From the NCBI RefSeq assembly GCF_024679095.1, contig NW_026111663.1, forward strand, positions 79,501 through 143,500: a DNA stretch of 64,000 bases, in the 5' to 3' direction. The notes under the pieces were generated by a model. That model saw only the letters and a program-made list of their open reading frames with translations. It was not told the origin of the DNA and searched no databases. Source of the DNA: Eriocheir sinensis (lineage: Eukaryota > Arthropoda > Malacostraca > Decapoda > Varunidae). The position numbers were made by a program, and so were the translations under genes. Shown here piece by piece: positions 42,640 to 54,758 of the stretch. Every line of letters begins with the position of its first letter. Position 1 is the stretch's first letter.

Positions 42640-45250
42640 GATGGCAATAAATGAGGGTAGCGAAGGCAATAATTGTGTTATGTTCGGTAAGTGGAAAGAA
42701 TGGAATGAATTCAAAGATAGAGAAAAAAATAATCAGGACGAAAATGATACAATAAAATACAATAATCATTATATTTTCAGCCTATATAGGAGTTCAAATG
42801 ATAATAATGACTTGTATGATTGCCTTTTAACTGCTATGGCTTCAATACAGTCAGTTGATGTCAAAGCATCTTTTATATTTGTAGGAGACTTGAATGGACA
42901 TCACCAAGAATGGTTGGGTTCTGTATCTCCAGCCAGTAGTAATGGTCTTGCTGCTCTGGATTCCTCTAACTTGTCTGGTTGTGAGCAGCTGATTCATGGA
43001 CATCCACACAGTTCTGGGAACTGCCTGGATTTGGCTATAAACTGACATTCCTGGTGTTGTAGTGGCTTCTGTCCTTGCTCCCATAGGTATTTCTAACCAT
43101 AATGCCATTCATTGTAAGATCTGTTTTGACTTCACTGTGCCTGATATCACCATTTCCCGTCAGGTCTATCCTAAATCTCGAGTCAGTTAGGACAATGTTT
43201 GTTCTGAAATTGATAATATTCAGTGGAATACTATTTTTTAGATCCAATGACCCAGTCTCTGCTCTTAATACTTGCCTATTGGACATTTTACGCAGAAGAG
43301 TTCCATCTAAGATAATCAAATCGCGTACGAGATAAGGCCTGGATTAATTAATGCTGACTGTAAGCGGGCCAATGATGATAAGCAGGCTGCGTATCACCTA
43401 TGGAGACAGAATCGATGTCAGATGATATGGTATAATTATATTACTCTTAACGCTGATGCTTAGATAACCTATAATGCAGCTGAAGCTGCTTGTAGTTCTC
43501 ATATACAGGAGGTTCTTGCAGGAAGTAATCAACCACACAAATGGTGGGCTTCACTTAAATCCTCCTTGTTTGGCGTCGATTCTAGCATGCCTCCAATACG
43601 CGAGTTTGATTGTTCGATGTCCTTTGATCCTTTAAGAAAGGCTAATTTACTTTGTGATATTTTTTTATTAACAAACAGTGCGATGGTGAATTATCCCTAC
43701 CTTTGACTTGTTTCCCCTTTCCAAAACTTAAGTCAGTTGCATTTAGACAGTGAATTGAAAAAGTACCTTCTAGATCTTAATACATATGGTGGGACTGACC
43801 CAGATGGGGTTTTTTTCTTAAATCTTTAAGAAGATGCTACGTTCTTAGCACCAAAGCTTGCTGTAGTATTTAGGCTACTGCTGAAGTCTTGTAGTTTTCC
43901 TTCTTGTTGGCGCAAGGCCAACATCACTCCCATCCCGAAGGGAGCCTCGGCTTCATCTTTTCCTACTGAGTACCGCCCAATTGCAATTACTCCTATCATC
44001 TAAGATTTTTGAGAGGCTTTTGGCTAAAAGGCTTTCCATATACTGTGATAAATTCAATCCGTTATCTGATTCTCAGTTCGGATTCCGTAAGTGTTTGGGA
44101 ACATGGTAAGCTCTCTTGACTCTGCCTCATGACATGCAGTCGTCTTTGGATCGTGGGCATGAACCTCGAGTTGTTGTTATTGATTTTAGTTCTGCTTTTG
44201 ATGTTGTGAATCATAGGGCTCTAATTTATAAACTACAGCTCCTTAATATTGGTGGAAGTCTTTTCAGTATTTTGAAATTTTTTTTAACTAATCGACCACA
44301 ATGTGTAGTTGTTGATGGTGCCTGCTCTGCTTCTCTGCCTGTTGTTTCTGGTGTTCCTCAGGGCAGTGTCCTTAACCTTTATTTTTTAACATTTTTATTT
44401 CTGACTTGGACATTTTCCTCGAAAAATAAACTGATTTCATATGCTGATGATACAACTTTATACGTCTCTTTTCACTTTCCTACCAGCAAAGGTGAAGTTG
44501 CTGCATCTCTGAATAAGGACTTGGCAATGATCACCGCTTGGTGTCAACTTTGGGGCATGAAGTTTAATGCTAATTAAACGTATTCCATTACCATCAGTCG
44601 TTCCGTACCTTCCATACACCTCATCCTTGTTTGCATATTTTTGGTGAACAGATTAAGGATGTTTCTAGTATCCGTTTGTTGGGAGTCACTCTTAATTCTA
44701 AACTGACATTTGAGAAGCACATCCGTTCCATGTCTTCCACTATTGCACAGAAGACAAGGCTTGAAGGCTTACTTCGTTAGTGCTTCAAAACATTTGCTTG
44801 TGACTCAACTGTAATCAAATCTTTTTATGCATTCATTTTGCCCTACTTTGAATATTGTGCTCCTCTTTGGATGTCAGCTGCCAAATGCCATTTAAAGTTA
44901 CTAGACAGAGGTATTAATTCAATTAAATTTATTTATCCGGCACTTGTTCTTGATCTTGATCATCGGCGTCAAGTTGGTGCCCTTAGCATTTTATTTAACG
45001 TATTTAAGAATAATCGGCATCTCATACACAATGCTTTGCCTGATCCTCTCACTCCTGCCCGAGTCACGAGGTTTGCTCCTAGTCAAAACGATCTTGCTTT
45101 TAATTCTATGAATTTTTGTACGACACAATTCTCACGATGTTTTCTTCCGTCGTTGACATATTTATGTAATCAGTTACACCGTAAGATATGTTTAGACTTC
45201 ACTGTGCCTGATATCACCATTTCCCGTCAGGTCTGTCTTAACCTGTGTTA
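42640..45250 (+). pseudogene. Non-LTR retrotransposon (jockey/I-like group), endonuclease-RT, decayed
   Basis: Plus strand. Endonuclease part at about 42760-43200 (FSLYRSSND, FIFVGDLNGHHQEWLGS, GNCLDLAIN, ISNHNAIH, VPDITISRQVYPKSRVS). RT traces at about 43900-44580: VVIDFSSAFDVVNHRALIYKL, VVSGVPQGSVL, SYADDTTLYVSF (catalytic YADD), AWCQLWGMKFN. C-terminal part: VSSIRLLGVTLNSKLTFEKH (about 44660), PYFEYCAPLWMSAAKCHLKLLDR, HRRQVGALSILF. Many stops and frameshifts. The end is chimeric: at about 45194-45235 a 42-bp piece of the endonuclease (FTVPDITISRQV) recurs in frame. Confidence 0.82.
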
Positions 45251-46067
45251 GGGATAAGTTGTTGAAAGGCATGTTAAGTAACGAAGTGAGTACCTGTGAG
45301 AGGCTATAACTCCTCCCCTCCCTCGTTGGCTCCTTGCTTCACTATTTCTCGTATGTTTCAAAATTTAATGTCCGTTCAGCGCCCAGTAGTAGGTTTAATT
45401 TCAGTTGACTAAATAATCGGAGCCCCGAATCTCCTTTACCTCCGGCCTTGCCTCAGGAGTTTAAGGCAGTCCCTTCAGGAACCACCGTAGCGAACACATC
45501 GCTGGGTAACTTGCTTGTAAGCGACCCTGTGGACTGAACTGACTCCGGGGCACGCTTTGTGCCTCGTGATTGTGTCCGACTGTATATCAGTCTGTGCCAT
45601 TCAGTGCTTTTCGGCTTGTCCGATCAGCGCTCAGGCTCCGTTTAGTAGCGCTTAGGTAACGTGAATGTAACGTCGAGCCGGTATTGGACACTGAGACTTG
45701 TGTTTAAGTCTAAATACTAAATGCGAGTGTAGTATTTGCTTTGCTTGCTTGTTTTGTGCTTTAGTGATCGTTTTCACAGTGTCGTGCGGGAGTACCGTGA
45801 CTTATAACTTGGTGTGTGTGACTACTGGGCAGTGGAGTTACATTTAGTGTTTGTTTGTGTTGTGTCTTTTTGGTGGTGTTAACTTCCGTTGCTGCATTGT
45901 AACTATTGTGTCGGGCTATAATTATTTCTACGTGTTTAATTTTGCTAACACCGGTAGTCTGCTGCGGTGTAGGATATTTCTTGTTGTATTGTTGCAGACA
46001 TCAGCCCTGTTATCTTTTCTTAAGTTGTGGCATTGTTATTGGGTGCAATAGTCTTTTAACGTTGTAA
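45251..46067. other. Single-copy spacer, nothing recognised
   Basis: Over 800 bp not repeated elsewhere in the window, richer in G and T than its surroundings, with no frame above about 66 codons. It could be a retroelement leader or unique host DNA. Confidence 0.4.
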
Positions 46068-46521
46068 GTGGAGAGAGAACCCCCTTGCCTTCGGTACATT
46101 TTCCTCCCCTCCTCTTCTCCTTCATATCCTCTCATTTCGCTTTTTAATCCCTTACCCCTTCCCCCCATCCCCCCACCCTCCCTCTCCTACATTTTCAATC
46201 CTTACCTTACCTACTCCCGTCTTCCCCCCTTTACCTCTCCCACCCTCTCTCCGCCTCTCCTTGCCTCACTCCCTCTTTTTAATCCAATACTCCTCCCCTT
46301 TATCCCTTCTTCCCCTCCTACCCCATTCTTCTCTCTCCCTCTCTGGTTCTGATACACCTGATCTTACCTGACGCAACCTGACCTTACCTGACTCAAACCA
46401 TACCACCACACCTTTCTGTCTTCCTGACCTTACAGTTAATTACCACACACACACACACGCACCTGGTAACCGTATCTTGTGTTCCCAACTTCTTTTATTA
46501 TTATTAGTAGTAGTAGTAGTA

Positions 46522-46562
<41 letters not shown>

Positions 46563-47540
46563 CTGTTCTGCTTTACTTCTGTTTTATTCTATTGTTCTTT
46601 CTATTTTATTGTTATGCTGTTTTTTTACTGGTTTTGATTTACCTGTTCTAGTTTGTCCCCTTTATTCATTTTATTTGTTTATTTATTCTTTTATTTATTT
46701 CTTTTAACTTTATTTCTCTCATATTCTCTCACCTTATCACTAATTTCCTTCATCCACCTTCCTTGTCCGCTTTTATCGCCCGGTTAGTGGTAGCAGTAAT
46801 GGTAGTTCTTTCCTCTTTCCTACATAATTTCCATGCAGTTTTTCCATGCTGCATGGTTCTTTTTCCTTTTATGTCAGCTTTGGCTGGAGGGATGGGGAGG
46901 GGTGTGGTGAGGAGCCTTCGCCTTTGCTGTCCTTCATCTTCCACCTTTGATTAGATAGTTAGTGTAGCTTGTCACAAACAGACTCGTCAGGACCAGCAGG
47001 TCTGCTGTTGATTGGTCTTCCTTTGTGATCCTTCATTATCATATCCCTCCTCCTCCTCTCATTCAATCTCCCTTACATTTATCTCATATCATACTTTCCT
47101 TTTACTTATATTTTTTTATCATTTAGTTTATCCAGTCACCTTATTCCTCTATTCTTTCACCCAACTTGCAATATCCTTCCTCTACCCTTTATTTATTATC
47201 TCCACTCCTCTTCCTCTCTTCCATATTCTTACACTTGTTTTTTTTATCAATTTTCTTCTACTTGTATTTTTTCCCCTCGTTTAGTTTGCCCAGTCACCTT
47301 ATTTCTCTATCCTTTCACCCCACAAGTAGGCTAATCTCCCCTCCTCTACCTGCCATTATCTTCCCTCCTCCTCCTTTTATTCATATTCTCCCATATTTTC
47401 TTATTTGGTAACTTTCTTCCTCTATTTTTATCATTTACTTTTCTCAGTCACATTATTTCTCACCCCACCAGCATGTTTTAAGATTAATGTGAAGTATATA
47501 TTGCTAATTCTTATCTTTATTTATTTATTTGGAGAGGATA
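46068..47540. repeat. Unit spacer, long form (start of partial unit)
   Basis: Matches 2680-3865 and 54290-55460, with deletions in the pyrimidine tract and the extra 275-bp segment. The unit begins abruptly inside the spacer, so gene A is missing. At about 47540 the spacer joins directly to the sequence equivalent to 7776, without the CR1-like element. Confidence 0.85.
46757..47030. repeat. 275-bp segment present in two of four spacer copies
   Basis: Present here and inverted at about 14095-14370, absent at the equivalent points near 3360 and 54957. The word CCTTC occurs at both borders, fitting either insertion with a 5-bp duplication or deletion at microhomology. No terminal inverted repeats seen. 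Confidence 0.75.
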
Positions 47541-47544
47541 TAGT

Positions 47545-47870
47545 GATACAAAAAAAGCCTCTACCCTCTTCCTCCTTCACCTTGCTTCCCATTTACCTTC
47601 CTCTTCCACTTCCTCCTCGTCACCTTCATTCTCTGCCTCCTGCTCCCCATCCACCTTCCTCCTCTTCCACTTGCTCCCCATTCACCTTCCTCATCATCCT
47701 CTTGTTCTTCTTTTACCTTCCTCCTCCTCCACTTTCTCCACTATTGCCCACTTCCTGCTCCTCTTCCACTTGCTCCCCTTTCTCCTTCCTTATCGTCCAC
47801 TTGCTTCTCATCCATCTTCCACCTGCTCCCCATTCTCCTTCCTCCTTTCATTTCATTTCTAGGGGACTCG
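47545..47870. repeat. Pyrimidine-rich minisatellite (copy of 7780-8104)
   Basis: The same CTTCC/CTCCCCATT-type units with a slightly different unit number and order. Confidence 0.8.
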
Positions 47871-48598
47871 CTGAGGGCCACCCTTGGGTGGCATGCTATG
47901 CGGGGGTTGTGCGGTGGATTCAAGGGCCAGGACAGGGTTGGATAAGGGTTAGGATGAGGAAAGGTATTGGGACATGGTGAAGGGCCAGGATTAGGGAGAT
48001 AATGATTGATGATCCTATTCTTAAATGAGTCAAGAGTGGGACTATTAACTACATGAGATGGGAGATGATTCCACTCTTGGATGCTGGGGGGAGAGAATGA
48101 ATAATTGAACATACTAGTGTTAGGCTGATAAGTGTGGTATTTAAGGTTGTGGCTGCCTCTAGTGGATCGTGTAGTTGTCGGGCGTAAATAAGTGTCTTCG
48201 TTTATGTCTTCTAAATTGTTTGCGATTTTATTATAGCATTTGTTGTCTGTGTGTGGGTCTAATTTTATGTTGAGCAAAGTGATTGATGTGGAGTGTCTGT
48301 AATCACGTCTGGCCCATCTTGCAGCTTTGATTTGTATGGCCTCTAATTTATTTATGTTATTGATAGTGTGTGGGTCCCAGACGGTGTCACAATGTTCTAT
48401 ATGTGGCCGAACGAGTGTCTTGTATGCAAGAATTTTGATGTTTGTGTTACACCTGCTAAGGTTCCTACGCAGGAACCCCAGGGCTCTGTGAGCCTTGGCC
48501 CTGATGCTGCTGACGTGTGTGTTCCACCGCATGTCTGCTGAGATGTGTACGCCCCAGTATTTCAGAAAAAAATTCAGAAAAAAAAATAGGTATCCCAT
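47871..48598 (-). pseudogene. Non-LTR RT C-terminal fragment (copy of 8105-8863)
   Basis: Here the minus frame is open through most of the fragment: SADMRWNTHVSSIRAKAHRA, LVRPHIEHCDTVWDPH, AARWARRDYRHSTS, PSIQEWNHLPSHVVNSP. Less broken than the copy at 8105. Polymerase motifs are absent, so no activity is expected. Confidence 0.85.
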
Positions 48599-48599
48599 T

Positions 48600-49290
48600 T
48601 ATCTTACCTGGCCATATTTCCTTGTCCACCAGAAACTAAAATAGGGCACCACAATAGTTACTTCCCATTTTATTCTTTCCTTCTCCATCCAAAAAGTTAA
48701 AATAAGTACCAGAATTTTTCCCAAACCCCTCCATCAAAGTAAAAACTGGTACCCCATTTTTTTCCACTCCTTCTCCATCAAAAGTTTATCCAATCCCGCT
48801 TTTCTTTCCCTTTCCATCAAAAAAGTTAAAAGATGCACCTTCCCCATTTTTTCCAACTTTTTTCTTACCTTCACCAACCAAAAAGTCAGAATAAGTACCA
48901 CATTTTTTTTCAGCGCCCTTTTCTTCTTACCTTCTCCATCCAAAAAGTTATAAGACCGTTACAACAAGGAACCACTAACTTCACCCCTCTTCTTTTTCCA
49001 CCTCCATCCCCCTCTTGCTCTACATTCACTCCTATACACTCCCCTACCTCCTGCTCTCCATTCCTTTTCACCGCCCTCTTCACTTCCTTCACCTTCCTCA
49101 TCACCCACTTGCTCCCCATTCAGCCTCATCTTCCTTCCATCCACCTTCTTCCTCTTCCATTTCCCCCTCATTCACCGCCCCATATGCAGGTACCCCATTT
49201 TTTTCTTACCTTCTCCATCCAAAAAGCGAATAAGTACCGCATTTTTTCCCAACCCTTATTTTTCATTCTTTCTCCATGATAAAAGAACCA
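48600..49290. repeat. Degenerate minisatellite (copy of 8864-9530)
   Basis: Same 'ctccatcaaaaagttaaaa' units and the same pyrimidine-rich interruption. Confidence 0.75.
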
Positions 49291-49389
49291 CTATCTATTT
49301 CCACAGCCCATCTTTCTTTCCCTCTCCATCAGCAAACAGTAAAAACAGGCACGAGTCAAACACAATGATAAATAGATAAAAAAACAAGC

Positions 49390-49395
49390 TTTATT
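49390..49395 (-). promoter_or_regulatory. Putative poly(A) signal of the gene B copy
   Basis: AATAAA on the minus strand, in the same context as 9626-9631. Confidence 0.4.
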
Positions 49396-49669
49396 TTTAC
49401 CTTCAAGGACAATAAAACTTAACCCTCATCTCTAGAAATTCATTCCATACATACAAATTTATCTACATTTTTATCATTTAACTTCATTTTTATCTTATCT
49501 CCTTACAAATCTATCTTCTTTGCAACATTATTTCATCTATTTTTTTATATCCTTACAATCTTATCTCATCTCTATATTTATAAGTCCTAATTTAACCTCC
49601 AGCCGAACAATCCTTAAACAATACAATAAATAAGTAATAAAATAATCTCCGTTGGGTAGCGAACGTGTC

Positions 49670-50942
49670 TTATACCGGTAACCCACGCCGCTGCTGTTCC
49701 TGCTCGCCATTCCTGGACCGTCCACTCGCGCGTTCCATCTCTGTAAGCTGGAATGTAACAAAGAAAAAATAATGTAATAAAAAAGATAATATATACTTCA
49801 ACAAGCAGCCAAGTCAAAAGTTGCTGTAATGTTACTTGATTAATGAATTTGTTGAAGTACGTAGCAATATTTAGGTAACTTTCCAAACTTAATGAACACT
49901 CCAAGAGAATCTAGTGAAGCGAGAAAGTGTTTGTGTGACGTTTCATATCTTGGCCATGCAAGAGAACACGTAACTTCTTCTTTTAAAGCTTCTACGTATA
50001 TCTTTTGGGCCATTAAAAGAAGTTTCTACACTTAATGAAGTCAACGAAGCAGCAGCCTTACTCACCCACTGGTCCAGCACCCTCAGGCCCTCCACACAGC
50101 CGGGGCAGCTCACGGCCGAATCGTAATATGACATACGCACCACCACGGAACGCACCCACGCCCTGGTCCTGGCCTGCTGCACGAGATCCACGGACATGTG
50201 GTCGGGGAACCTGGTCCAGGGAAGCAATCTGAAGGACTCCACCGAGGTCATGGAAGAGCTGCGGGTCATGGTAGAAGGTCCTGCAGCGACCCCAGCAGGC
50301 AGTGTGTGTACCGAGCCATGCAGGGAGGGGGAGGACAGAACGAGGCTGGATGGTGGCGTCTGGAGGAGGCTGAAGGGATGGATGAGTGGGTCGAGGTCAT
50401 CGGTGAGTGCAAGCGGCCGGGAAGGACACAAGGGGTATTTGGAGGGCCAACATGGAGACGCTGGAAAACGCAGGAAGACCAGACGAAGAACAGGACTCGG
50501 AGGACACAGCAGTGCCATCAGGAGCTTCAGCAGCAGGAGCGGCAGCAGATGCAGTCGTCTCAGCAGCACCAGCAGTAGTAATGGTGGAGGACGTCGTGGG
50601 GAAGGAGGTATACGGGTTGTGGGGTAGGGAGTGGACCCTCGGGAGGACCTTGGGCAGCGGACTTGCAGGACTCTGCTTATTCCGCGCCAGGGAAAGGGCC
50701 GCTCTAGCCCTCCTCCTCCACCGCCTCGCTTCCGCCGTCATTTCTCGACTCCGCTGTGGAAAGAAGACGGCGTTAGAATATGGGTGTGAAGATGACGAAC
50801 AGAATAAACAGTAGTAACAGCAATGATGATAATGACAGGTACACACGGAGCAGACACTCACCCTGCAGCACACCCGCATGAACATGCACACCAGCAGCGC
50901 CCACACCATCAGCCCGCCAACCACCAACACCACGACTGACAT
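49670..50942 (-). pseudogene. Gene B copy, frameshifted in exon 2
   Basis: Exon 1 50942-50862 (81 nt, as in gene B; FIQ has become FMR), exon 2 50753-50066, exon 3 49747-49670 (stop TAA at 49672-49670). All four splice sites are kept. Exon 2 is 688 nt instead of 702: a 6-nt in-frame deletion removes two residues near 50193, and an 8-nt deletion near 50451 ('ccaacacggggtcatgg' became 'ccaacatgg') shifts the frame. After the shift the predicted protein diverges and ends early, losing the CxxC-EGL part and exon 3. Otherwise the copy is very similar to 10015-11324, so the loss is recent. An assembly or sequencing error is the alternative. Confidence 0.75.
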
Positions 50943-51052
50943 CCTGATCCGCACGACGGAGGAACAAGACTTCTTCGAAGGAATGGACACGGAGGAGCAC
51001 CTCTGCTCTCTTCGAAGTCTGGAGTCAGAATGATTGACCCTTGCCTGACACG

Positions 51053-51061
51053 CCATATATA
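51053..51061 (-). promoter_or_regulatory. TATA-like box of the gene B copy
   Basis: TATATATGG on the minus strand, 111 nt upstream of the ATG at 50942, as for gene B. Confidence 0.4.
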
Positions 51062-51069
51062 TCCACTCT

Positions 51070-51663
51070 GACCTCACTCCAGACTCCAGCGCAATACCCC
51101 CCCACCAACCCCTGAGACCTCACTCCTACCGGCCCCCCACCTGCTCATCGGTCAGATAAACCCAAGCCTGCTTGGTGGAAGGGCTTCCACGTGTGGATAA
51201 AACTAAGTAAAGAAAATGATGAGGCGTCGGGAGGGAGAGCTATCCCGATTAATTTTATCCTTAATAAATCATTTATATGCGTTTGACCGTCTTCATTCAT
51301 GTTACCTACTAATGTGTGTTTGATTTACATGGCAGTGGAGACGATGAGGATAGGGCGTGAGAACTGTCATTATTTACACTCAATAGCTACATCATTTATA
51401 CCGTCTTCACCTTATCTACTTATGTGTTTGATTGTTTATATGTTTTATGGCCTCCCTTCATCACATTTATCCGTTATGTGCCTCATTCTACTCCACACGC
51501 TTCCATTCTCTTTTTTTTCTACAGGCCTCATACATCCCATCTTCCTTTTCTCTCCATCATCCCTCCATCTTCATCCTTTTGTATCTGATTTGCGTGTTTC
51601 ATCGTGTCCATCTCAACTCTCCATAATGTATTTCATTATACACCACACGCTTCCATTACCAAA
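51070..51663. repeat. Upstream flank of gene B, unit spacer
   Basis: Closely matches 11460-12049. The T-rich frame of 168 codons is not considered a gene: the same stretch is broken in the other copy. Confidence 0.75.
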
Positions 51664-52542
51664 TATTTTTTTATTACAAACTCTCCATAAGATATTTTTT
51701 ACGCCTCTCCAATGTACATTTCAGTATTTTATTATTTCAGTCATTCATATAATTCTTACTTCTGTTTACCATTGCGCCGTCTTACAAGCCGTGAACTATA
51801 ACTAAATGCAAGGAAACAGGAACGTGGGAAAGAAAGAAAAGAACGTTGGTGTTTTCTGCTACTCTTTATTTCTTCCTTAACTATATACAACTTAGGACGG
51901 TATGCCACTTAGTCCAATATGCTGCTACTAATTTGAAAGGTTACATACAAGCTCGCAAACTAACCTCTTTGTCTATCTACTCCGGTAATCATTTTTAAGA
52001 AGACATACAAACGCGGATGTTAAACTCTCTATCTTCCTACTCTGGTCATATTTTTTAAGATTACATGTAAACTTGCAAATTAGCCTCTATCTCTATCTAT
52101 TCTTCTGGTTATTGCAAAAAAAACATACAAACTCACGAATCAACCTCTCTATTTATCTACTCTGGTAATTATTTTATAAGATTACATAATCATAAATTCG
52201 CAAACTTACATGTCTGTTTACTCTGGTAATTACTTTCAAAATTACATACTGACTCGCAAATTTACATCTCTCTCTCTCTCTCTTCCGCTAATTATTATAA
52301 AGATTATATACTCTCGCGAATTTATGTCTCTCCCACACACACCTAATTTAAGATGATCACAATTCAGTAATAAAAAAATACTAATGCAATACTGATGGTG
52401 ACACAAACACGAGCTGCCACACATCCTAAACGAGAGACAGTGAAGTACAAAGTCTTAATAAGAGTCCGAAACGTTTGGTGATGTCTTGTGTCCAACGCTT
52501 CAGGTCAACGGAGCATCAAGTAGCCAGTCAGTTCGCCTCGCC
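51664..52542. repeat. Start of the last unit: gene A 3' flank and 60-bp minisatellite
   Basis: Collinear with 1-917. A poly(A)-signal word lies at 51865-51870 (minus). The minisatellite at about 51940-52340 keeps the units but has only a short (TC)n. Confidence 0.8.
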
Positions 52543-52913
52543 TCACTTCGCCTTCTTCCCCTCCTCCGCCGCCTCCACCGCTGCCTCCATCGCCTCCTCC
52601 TCCTCTTCCAGTATGGGCGCCAGCGTCTCCCTGGGACTCACGGGCATCCCACCGCGTGCCTCCATTTCCTCCACCTAAAAGGAAGAAAAAAGATGCTATT
52701 AATAACACGAGTAAAGAGTGTACTGTTAGGGAAAGAAGAGTATCTGCTATGGTGTATAATAAACCGCTAAAAATAAGTAGGTACCTACCGGTAGACAATA
52801 AAGCTGTGAAATAACTACCGGTAAATCTGAAATAAATATCAATGCTGTGAAATGATTATCTAAAACTAAGTAAACAGTAATGCCGTGAAATAAATATTTA
52901 AAACGAAACGTGG

Positions 52914-52947
<34 letters not shown>

Positions 52948-54086
52948 TCGTAACACTAACTAAACTACCTTGAAATAACTGAACTAAATAAATGATAAAA
53001 AGATGTGAAATAATAACGAAACAAAACAATGCGGTGAAATAAAGTAAATAAACTCAATAAAGCCGAAACGAGCCTACTCACCAAATTCTGCAGCCGCTTC
53101 AGTCCCTCCTCGCAGCCAACACACGTCATCGGTGTGCTCCTCGGAACCTCATCTTCGGGAATACACGTCCTGTCCACAGTGTCCAGCCCCTGCCGCAACC
53201 TCTCCAGCACGGGGGAGGCCTGGCTGGGGGAGGGGGGCCTGCGAAGTAACCTGTAGGACCGCTGGGGTGTCATGGTACTACCGTTGGGAGAAGTGCTCGA
53301 GGGTGAATATGGGGTACGGGGATGTGTTGGGGTCTGGGCTGGAGACGTGGGATGGAGAGGCTGTGCCGGTGATGAGGGTGATATGGGATGTAGGGGAAGG
53401 CTGGGGGAAGACGGGGAATGAACCTTAGAGCAAAAGGTGTACGGGGGAGGCGCAGACGAGGCAATGGGAGACTCAGGGGCAGCAGGGACATGGGTCGAGT
53501 CTTCAGGGGTCGGTGAAGTAGTAGCAGCAGGCGTAGGGTAACAGGAAGAGCCAGCAGGGATGACGTAGTGGTGAAAGGCCCCTGAGATGAGCCGCGGGTA
53601 GTAGATGGTATGCGTCCAGCGAAGACACGGGGCCCCGGGGGTAGTCTCCTGGCCCCGGGGTTGTGGCACTCGGTTCCGGCACTGTCCCGCCTCCTCGTCG
53701 AACTCCTCCATCCACTCGTCGCGGCGGAAGTACCTCTGAAGGGCAAAAGAAGTAGAGGTAGAGATATTATTGTGGTAGTAGGATTAGTAGCAGCAGCCTA
53801 ATGGTGGTTGATGCAGTAAAATAATATGTAATTGTAAAAGAAATGGTCTAAGATATATATTAAGTGTAGTAATCGTAGTAGTAGTAATGAGTAAAGAAAG
53901 AAAATACACAAATATTTCAAAAAACAGACCAGATAAATCCACTGAGGAAGAAAAATAACAAAACTTCTAAAACTAAATAAGCTTGTTACAGTGAGTTACC
54001 TTCAGTTTGTCGCACAGCCGAATCAACAGGAACAGCAGCCCCACAAACAGCGCCAGGCCTATCAACGCCACCGCCACCGCCTCCAT
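52543..54086 (-). CDS. Gene A copy, apparently intact membrane protein with CxxC motif
   Basis: Exon 1 54086-54000, exon 2 53735-53082, exon 3 52674-52543 (stop TGA at 52545-52543); 873 nt, 290 residues. Splice sites and phases are the same as in gene A. Relative to gene A, exon 2 lacks 12 nt (four acidic/Tyr residues soon after the membrane segment) and exon 3 has 24 extra nt (eight residues in the acidic tail, EAMEAAVE-like). All indels keep the frame. By hand I count about seven replacements against about two silent changes in exon 2, so constraint on the Pro-rich region may be weak. The membrane helix, CVGCEEGL and EEMEARGG are unchanged. Function unknown. Confidence 0.68.
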
Positions 54087-54199
54087 CGCCAGCTGACTGA
54101 TGGTAGGTGTGGAGAGATTGAGGGACTCGAGACGGAGGTATGACTCGCTACTGATGGAGGGAAGGCGGAAGAGGTATGGAGATGTGGAGCACAGCGTTT

Positions 54200-54718
54200 G
54201 GTCTGCTCTCCTCGACGCCAGAAGCTACAGTGACGGATGACCTTATCTATCTGCTTGGGTTAAGAAGGACCCACCTCCTGACCCCCCCTTCCTTTGACCT
54301 CTCCTTCCCACCTCCCAGCTCAAACATTTTCCTCACCCCCTCTTCTTCATATCCTCTATCTACCTCACTACCTCCCTCTCCTTTCCTTCCCCCTTTACCT
54401 CTCTCTCTTTTCTCCGCCTCTCCTTTCCTCATTTCGCTGTTTAATCCCTTACCCCTTCCCCCCATCCCCCCACCCTCCCTCTCCCCCATTTTCAATCTTT
54501 ACCTCACCTACGCCCTATACTCTTCCCCTTTATCCCTTCTTCCCCTCCTACCCCATTCTTCTCTCTCCCTCTCTGGTTCTGATACACCTGACCTTACCTG
54601 ACGCAACCCACCTCATCCACACCTTTCTGTCTTCCTGCCCTGACCTTACTGTTAATTACCACACACACACACACACACACACAATCACCTGGTAACAGTA
54701 TCTCGTGTTCCTAACTTC

Positions 54719-54758
<40 letters not shown>

